DNA of 17,306 nt, taken from JBIKLM01 sp044375105 (GTDB taxonomy: Bacteria > Planctomycetota > UBA1135 > GCA-002686595). Every line of letters starts with the position of its first letter. Positions within the stretch are counted from its first letter, which is position 1. Where the stretch lies: assembly GCA_044375105.1 (NCBI GenBank), contig JBILNK010000087.1, positions 1 through 17,306 of the forward strand. Direction: 5' to 3'. Shown here one piece after another: positions 14,729-17,306 of this stretch. The notes under the pieces were generated by a model. The model searched no databases and was not told the origin of the DNA. It was given only the letters and a program-made list of their open reading frames with translations. The position numbers and the translations under genes are program-made.

Positions 14729-15796
14729 ATGAGCACCGGTTTTCCCTGGCTCGACTGCCTCCTCGGCCTGGCCGTCCTCACCGTTGGCGCGGAGTGGCTG
14801 GTGCGCGGCGCCGCCCGCCTGGCGATCAGCGTGGGGATCTCGGCCCTGGTGGTCGGACTCACGGTGGTGGCCTACGGGACCAGCGCCCCCGAGCTGGTCG
14901 TCAGCCTGACCTCCTCGCTGACGGGCAAATCGGACGTGGCGCTCGGCAACGTGATCGGCTCCAACAGCTTCAACGTGCTGTTCATCCTGGGCCTTTGCGC
15001 CCTGCTCTCGCCCCTCAAGGTCGACCTCAAGCTGATCCGCTGGGAGGCCCCGCTGCTGATCCTGCTCTCCGGCGGCATCTGGCTGGGGGCCCAAGACGGG
15101 ACCTTGTCGCGCTTCGAGGGCGGGCTGTTGCTCGGCACCCTGGTCGGATACTCGGTGCTCACGGTGCGCGCCTCGCGGCGCGAGACGAAGGCGATCCGCG
15201 AGGAGTTCGAAGAAGGCCTCGACGGAAGCAAGCCCCATGCGCTGGGCGTGGACGTGCTGCTGATCGCCGCGGGTTTGGCGCTGCTGGTGCTCGGCTCCAA
15301 GCTCTTCGTCGGCGGCTCGATCGAAATCGCCCGGGACCTGGGCGTCAGCGATCTGGTGATCTCGCTGACCCTGGTCGCCGCGGGCACCTCGATGCCCGAG
15401 GTGGCGACCTCGGTCCTGGCCACCCTGCGCGGCCAGCGCGACATCGCGGTCGGCAACGTGATCGGCTCGAACATCTTCAACCAGGTCGGCGTGCTCGGAT
15501 TCGCGGCCACGGCCAGCCCGATCGGCCTGCCGCCCCAGGCGCTGCGGCTCGACCTGCCGATCATGTTCGCCACCGCGGTCGCTTGCTGGCCGATCTTCTC
15601 GAGCGGCCGGCGCATCGACCGCTTCGAGGGCGGCCTGCTGTTCGCAGGCTACCTGGCCTACACCTGGGCGTTGATCGAGATCTCCAGGAGCGGCGTCGAG
15701 CCCCAGTGGGTGCGGTTCGGCGTGCCCATCGGCCTGGTCGTTCCGCCGACTCTGCTCTGGCTGCTGGGCCGGGGGCGGTCCCACGCCGCGGCCTGA
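14729..15796 (+). CDS. CaCA-family Na+/Ca2+ exchanger homologue, copy 2, 355 aa
   Basis: This is the tandem paralogue of the preceding exchanger. It has exactly the same length and aligns without gaps; hand counting gives about 279 identical positions of 355 (79%). Both alpha-repeats are nearly invariant (GTSAPELVVSLTSSLTGKSD, then GNVIGSNSFN; GTSMPEVATSVLATLRGQRD, then GNVIGSNIFN), with the ion-binding glutamates at about 55 and 224. Differences concentrate in the stretch at about 112-146 and in the last 50 residues. Copy 1 has STPE where copy 2 has SAPE, the commoner form in the family. The ATG at 14729 is followed by the same MSTG opening as in copy 1. The gene ends 117 bp before the convergent Fe-S scaffold-like gene. 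Confidence 0.93.
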   Translation: MSTGFPWLDCLLGLAVLTVGAEWLVRGAARLAISVGISALVVGLTVVAYGTSAPELVVSLTSSLTGKSDVALGNVIGSNSFNVLFILGLCALLSPLKVDLKLIRWEAPLLILLSGGIWLGAQDGTLSRFEGGLLLGTLVGYSVLTVRASRRETKAIREEFEEGLDGSKPHALGVDVLLIAAGLALLVLGSKLFVGGSIEIARDLGVSDLVISLTLVAAGTSMPEVATSVLATLRGQRDIAVGNVIGSNIFNQVGVLGFAATASPIGLPPQALRLDLPIMFATAVACWPIFSSGRRIDRFEGGLLFAGYLAYTWALIEISRSGVEPQWVRFGVPIGLVVPPTLLWLLGRGRSHAAA

Positions 15797-15912
15797 CGGG
15801 AAGGCGGCCGGCGCTCCCCCACCCGCGCCCGGGCCAGCTCCGCACGGGAGCCGGCGCCCGCTCCCAGCCCGCGCCGGATCGCGTGTCGATCGATCTCTGC
15901 CCCCAAGGCCGA

Positions 15913-16401
15913 TCAGCCCCCGGTGAGCCGGGTCAGTGCCGCGGCCAGGGCGCGCTCGACCACCCAGATGGCGTGGGCCTTGTGCCGCGGCAGCCCCCCG
16001 AGGCTGGCCACCCGCCCTTCCAGATCGAGCCCCGCGACCGCTGCCCGCAGCGCTTCCAGGTCCGAGGCGGCGGCGAACGCCGGAGCCAAGGCCTCGCAGG
16101 CCAGGGAGGCCACCGCCAGAACCGCCGAGCAGGCCTGGGCCTGGAACGCGAGGCCATGGCCCGGGGGTTGTCGCCAGATCCAGAGCAACACACGGTCGCC
16201 GCAGGCGGCGTTGTGGCCTTCTCCGCTGGAGGCGCCGCTGCCCGGCGGCGGCGCGCCGGCGCCCCGCGGTCGCAGCAGGTGGTCGGCCAGGCCCGAGGGC
16301 AGGCCAGAGGCGTCGCTCTCGATCGATTCCAAGCGGGAAGGAGTTTCCGCCGCCCAACCGGACGGCGAAGCATCCCGGAGCGTAAGCCGGGCCGTGGACA
16401 A
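15913..16401 (-). CDS. IscU/SufU/NifU-N-like Fe-S cluster scaffold variant, up to 162 aa, third ligand cysteine missing
   Basis: IscU-type scaffolds assemble [2Fe-2S] clusters on three cysteines. Here LADHLLRPRGAG matches the family N-terminal DHxxNPRNVG segment. NAACGDRVLLWI holds the first cysteine in its CGD context, and AFQAQACSAVLAVASLACEAL holds the second (CSA). The helix that normally carries the third (R-x-K-C in SufU/IscU) reads GGLPRHKAHAIWVVERALAA, with Ala at the cysteine position and His beside it. It may be a divergent scaffold or a partner protein rather than a full three-cysteine scaffold. The first start in this frame is TTG at 16401; a second TTG at 16332 would give 139 residues, nearer the usual IscU size. 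No ATG is available. No cysteine desulfurase or other suf/isc gene is visible in this window. The palindromic region at 16426-16445 lies directly upstream. Confidence 0.68.
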   Translation of the reverse strand: MSTARLTLRDASPSGWAAETPSRLESIESDASGLPSGLADHLLRPRGAGAPPPGSGASSGEGHNAACGDRVLLWIWRQPPGHGLAFQAQACSAVLAVASLACEALAPAFAAASDLEALRAAVAGLDLEGRVASLGGLPRHKAHAIWVVERALAAALTRLTGG

Positions 16402-16425
16402 AGGCTAGGTCGACGGGGCCCGAGG

Positions 16426-16445
16426 CGGCCGACCGCGGTCGGCCG
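16426..16445. promoter_or_regulatory. 20-bp perfect palindrome in a divergent control region
   Basis: CGGCCGACCG followed by CGGTCGGCCG is a perfect 20-bp palindrome. It lies between the minus-strand Fe-S scaffold-like gene (start 16401 or later) and the plus-strand riboswitch transcript. It occupies the place where a -35 box would stand for the TAATCT -10 candidate at 16453-16458. An operator for a dimeric regulator shared by both directions is the simplest reading; this is inference. Confidence 0.45.
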
Positions 16446-16452
16446 GCGGGGC

Positions 16453-16458
16453 TAATCT
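16453..16458 (+). promoter_or_regulatory. Candidate -10 element for the riboswitch transcript
   Basis: TAATCT fits the TANNNT pattern and lies 9 bp upstream of the first bases of the riboswitch leader, so initiation near 16462-16466 would include the whole aptamer. No clear -35 is seen; that position lies in the 20-bp palindrome. Confidence 0.35.
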
Positions 16459-16466
16459 TGGCCGCC

Positions 16467-16560
16467 TCTCGGAAGGCGCGACAAGGCAAACCAGCCGCAA
16501 GGCTGGGACGCAAAGCTACGGGCCCCAAGGGGGCGGCCGGGCTGCCGAAGCCGTCCGAGA
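16467..16560 (+). promoter_or_regulatory. Cyclic di-GMP-I riboswitch aptamer (GEMM-I)
   Basis: The aptamer binds the second messenger c-di-GMP at the junction of three helices. The hallmark cores are present: GACAAGGCAAACC at 16480-16492 and GGGACGCAAAGC near 16504-16515. They flank a helix of CCAGCC (16491-16496) and GGCTGG (16501-16506) capped by the GNRA tetraloop GCAA, which docks in a receptor on the other helix. The second arm (about 16516-16546) ends with the conserved GGGCTGCCGA. The closing stem P1 pairs TCTCGGA-x-GGC (16467-16477) with GCC-x-TCCGAGA (16550-16560), ten pairs with one A/G mismatch, which fixes the boundaries. Only one aptamer is present. No convincing gene follows on the plus strand before the terminator at 16955-16997. 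A GGGAGG at 16578-16583, seven bases before a TTG, is the only translation-like signal, but the frame it opens runs through the terminator. Confidence 0.92.
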
Positions 16561-16645
16561 CCTCATGCACGTCGTCCGGGAGGCGGTTCTTTGGGGGGCT
16601 CCCTTGGCCTCAGTGCGCGGGTCACCGCGCCACCGGAAGCGTGCG

Positions 16646-16678
16646 CCTCCGCCGCGGGCTTGAAGCCTGCGGCGGAGG
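16646..16678 (+). other. Strong hairpin downstream of the riboswitch
   Basis: CCTCCGCCGC (16646-16655) pairs perfectly with GCGGCGGAGG (16669-16678). The stem continues through a G-U pair and GGCT/AGCC to a three-base loop, for 15 pairs in all. No T-tract follows, so it is not an ordinary intrinsic terminator. It may be part of the expression platform or a stable domain of the transcript. Confidence 0.55.
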
Positions 16679-16815
16679 AGCCGTTCGACACACAGCATTC
16701 GGCGGCGCTCGCCCAGCAGATCCCGATTCGACTTCATCCCGGGCGCTCGCGGGCTCGATCAAGGGGGGCATGTGCGGCACACGCCGCGCACCCAAGCACA
16801 CGAACAACACGACAT

Positions 16816-16852
16816 GCCGAGCAGCGGACGGGGACCCCCTGCTCGGCTTTAA
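16816..16852 (+). terminator. Weak intrinsic terminator candidate
   Basis: GCCGAGCAG (16816-16824) pairs with CTGCTCGGC (16839-16847) and is followed by TTTAAT. The nine-pair stem is good but the U-tract is short. Termination here would give an RNA of about 390 nt from the proposed start. Confidence 0.45.
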
Positions 16853-16954
16853 TCCCGCTCGGCCTCCTCACGGGGACGGAGCTGGCCGCGATGGGGAGCG
16901 CAACGCTTCGGCGAAGCGCCGCGGTCTGGATGCCTTCGGGCAGCCTGGCGGGAT

Positions 16955-16997
16955 GCGAGGGCACGGGCTTCGCCGCTCGTGCCCTCGCCCTTTTTTT
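16955..16997 (+). terminator. Strong rho-independent terminator
   Basis: GCGAGGGCACG (16955-16965) pairs perfectly with CGTGCCCTCGC (16978-16988) around a 12-nt loop that can itself form GGC/GCC. After CC comes a run of seven T (16991-16997). Orientation is plus. It would end a transcript of about 535 nt begun upstream of the riboswitch. Confidence 0.88.
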
Positions 16998-17306
16998 GAT
17001 GGGCCTCCGGCGGCGGAGACAGGCGGGTCGGGAAAACCGGGGCTCCTGAGGCTCGAAACGGCTCGGAGGAGGCGATGCGTGGGAGTTCCGTTGGTTGTGA
17101 GCGCCTGGAAGCACTCGCGTCGGGGTGCCCGATGAGCATGGGCTTCGCAGGGACTTTGCTCCGGCTTCACTCCCGGCTCTAAACCTCCAGGGCCTCGGCG
17201 GGTCTGACGACTTGTGTCTGCGGACGTCTCGGCGGCTCGGGTAGCTCGAGTGACCGCCCGATTGCCGCAGCCTCGATTCGCTGCACGCCCGATTCGATCC
17301 CGAGCC
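16998..17306. other. Region without a recognisable gene (right end)
   Basis: No family-supported gene is seen. A 35-codon frame starts at the ATG at 17075 with GGAGG five bases upstream and stops at 17182, but the peptide has no recognisable feature. The 9-mer CGCCCGATT is repeated at 17255-17263 and 17286-17294. A gene beginning beyond the window cannot be excluded. Confidence 0.45.

Larger units (their letters stand above)
16561..16954 (+). ncRNA. Putative c-di-GMP-controlled non-coding RNA body
   Basis: I find no believable coding sequence between the aptamer and the terminators. The frames that stay open run through the terminator, have no recognisable domain and lack the strong third-position GC bias of the real genes; the ATG at 16565 gives only 32 codons. 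What is visible is RNA structure. There is a 33-nt hairpin (16646-16678), a short GCGGC-ACAC-GCCGC hairpin near 16774-16787, then an A/C-rich apparently single-stranded tract (about 16788-16814), and a terminator-like stem (16816-16852). An exposed A/C-rich stretch before a terminator resembles a base-pairing region of a small RNA. That the transcript is a functional RNA is inference; an unrecognised small protein is the alternative. Confidence 0.4.

Noticed and set aside
15797..15912. A GCTCCC/GGGAGC hairpin between the convergent exchanger and Fe-S scaffold-like genes
   Set aside because: The stem is only six pairs and has no T-tract on either strand, so I do not call a terminator.
16565..16663. 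A 32-codon frame from ATG 16565 directly after the aptamer
   Set aside because: It has no Shine-Dalgarno (the ATG abuts the aptamer's P1 strand), an Arg/Pro-rich composition and no family signal. It is kept only as a remote alternative to a non-coding RNA.
16591..17049. A 152-codon plus-strand frame from TTG 16591, preceded by GGGAGG, just after the riboswitch
   Set aside because: It runs straight through the strong terminator at 16955-16997, has no recognisable domain, and lacks the consistent third-position GC bias of the real genes.
17075..17182. A 35-codon frame with GGAGG five bases upstream
   Set aside because: Good ribosome-site spacing, but the peptide has no hydrophobic segment or motif that supports it; one such frame is expected by chance.
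17255..17294. A direct repeat of CGCCCGATT at the right edge
   Set aside because: Only two 9-bp copies with unrelated spacing; not a CRISPR or iteron array on this evidence.

Overview
This is a 17.3 kb stretch of very GC-rich DNA from a Gram-negative bacterium. A KDO-8-phosphate synthase implies lipopolysaccharide. A family-I cyclic di-GMP riboswitch, a secreted formylglycine-generating-enzyme (FGE)-like protein, a HipBA module and spacious intergenic regions would suit a Planctomycetota, Myxococcota or similar environmental lineage, but nothing here settles the phylum. Several candidate promoters have only a TANNNT -10 box, and few genes show a convincing Shine-Dalgarno sequence.

Layout from left to right. 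(1) 1-388 has no recognisable gene. (2) 389-1773, minus strand: a two-gene unit of unknown function, a secreted cysteine-rich protein followed by a membrane-anchored protein with the two reading frames overlapping (TGATG). Two G homopolymers lie upstream of it. (3) 2058-3020, minus: an RluA/RluD-family pseudouridine synthase, divergent from (4) 3195-5180, plus: a secreted FGE-like domain protein that lacks the catalytic cysteines and carries an unfamiliar C-terminal half. (5) 5560-7195, plus: a complete hipBA-type toxin-antitoxin operon preceded by a three-copy operator-like motif. (6) 7308-9983, minus: valS. (7) 10049-11071, minus: an extended SDR (RmlD-like), whose ATG overlaps that of the divergent lipid kinase at 11070-12029. 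(8) 12240-13082, plus: kdsA of the metal-dependent type. (9) 13512-15796, plus: two tandem paralogous CaCA-family cation exchangers of identical length, about 79% identical. (10) 15913-16401, minus: an IscU/NifU-like Fe-S scaffold variant lacking the third cluster cysteine. (11) 16426-16997, plus: a 20-bp palindrome, a c-di-GMP-I riboswitch, several hairpins and a strong intrinsic terminator, with no convincing coding sequence between riboswitch and terminator. (12) 17000-17306: nothing assignable.

The housekeeping genes (pseudouridine synthase, valS, SDR, lipid kinase, kdsA) serve translation and the cell envelope. HipBA, the secreted pair, the FGE-like protein and the exchanger pair look more accessory. 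The most promising element is the right-end riboswitch locus. It looks like an orphan c-di-GMP-responsive transcript that may be a regulatory RNA rather than an mRNA leader, sharing a palindromic divergent control region with the unusual Fe-S scaffold gene.
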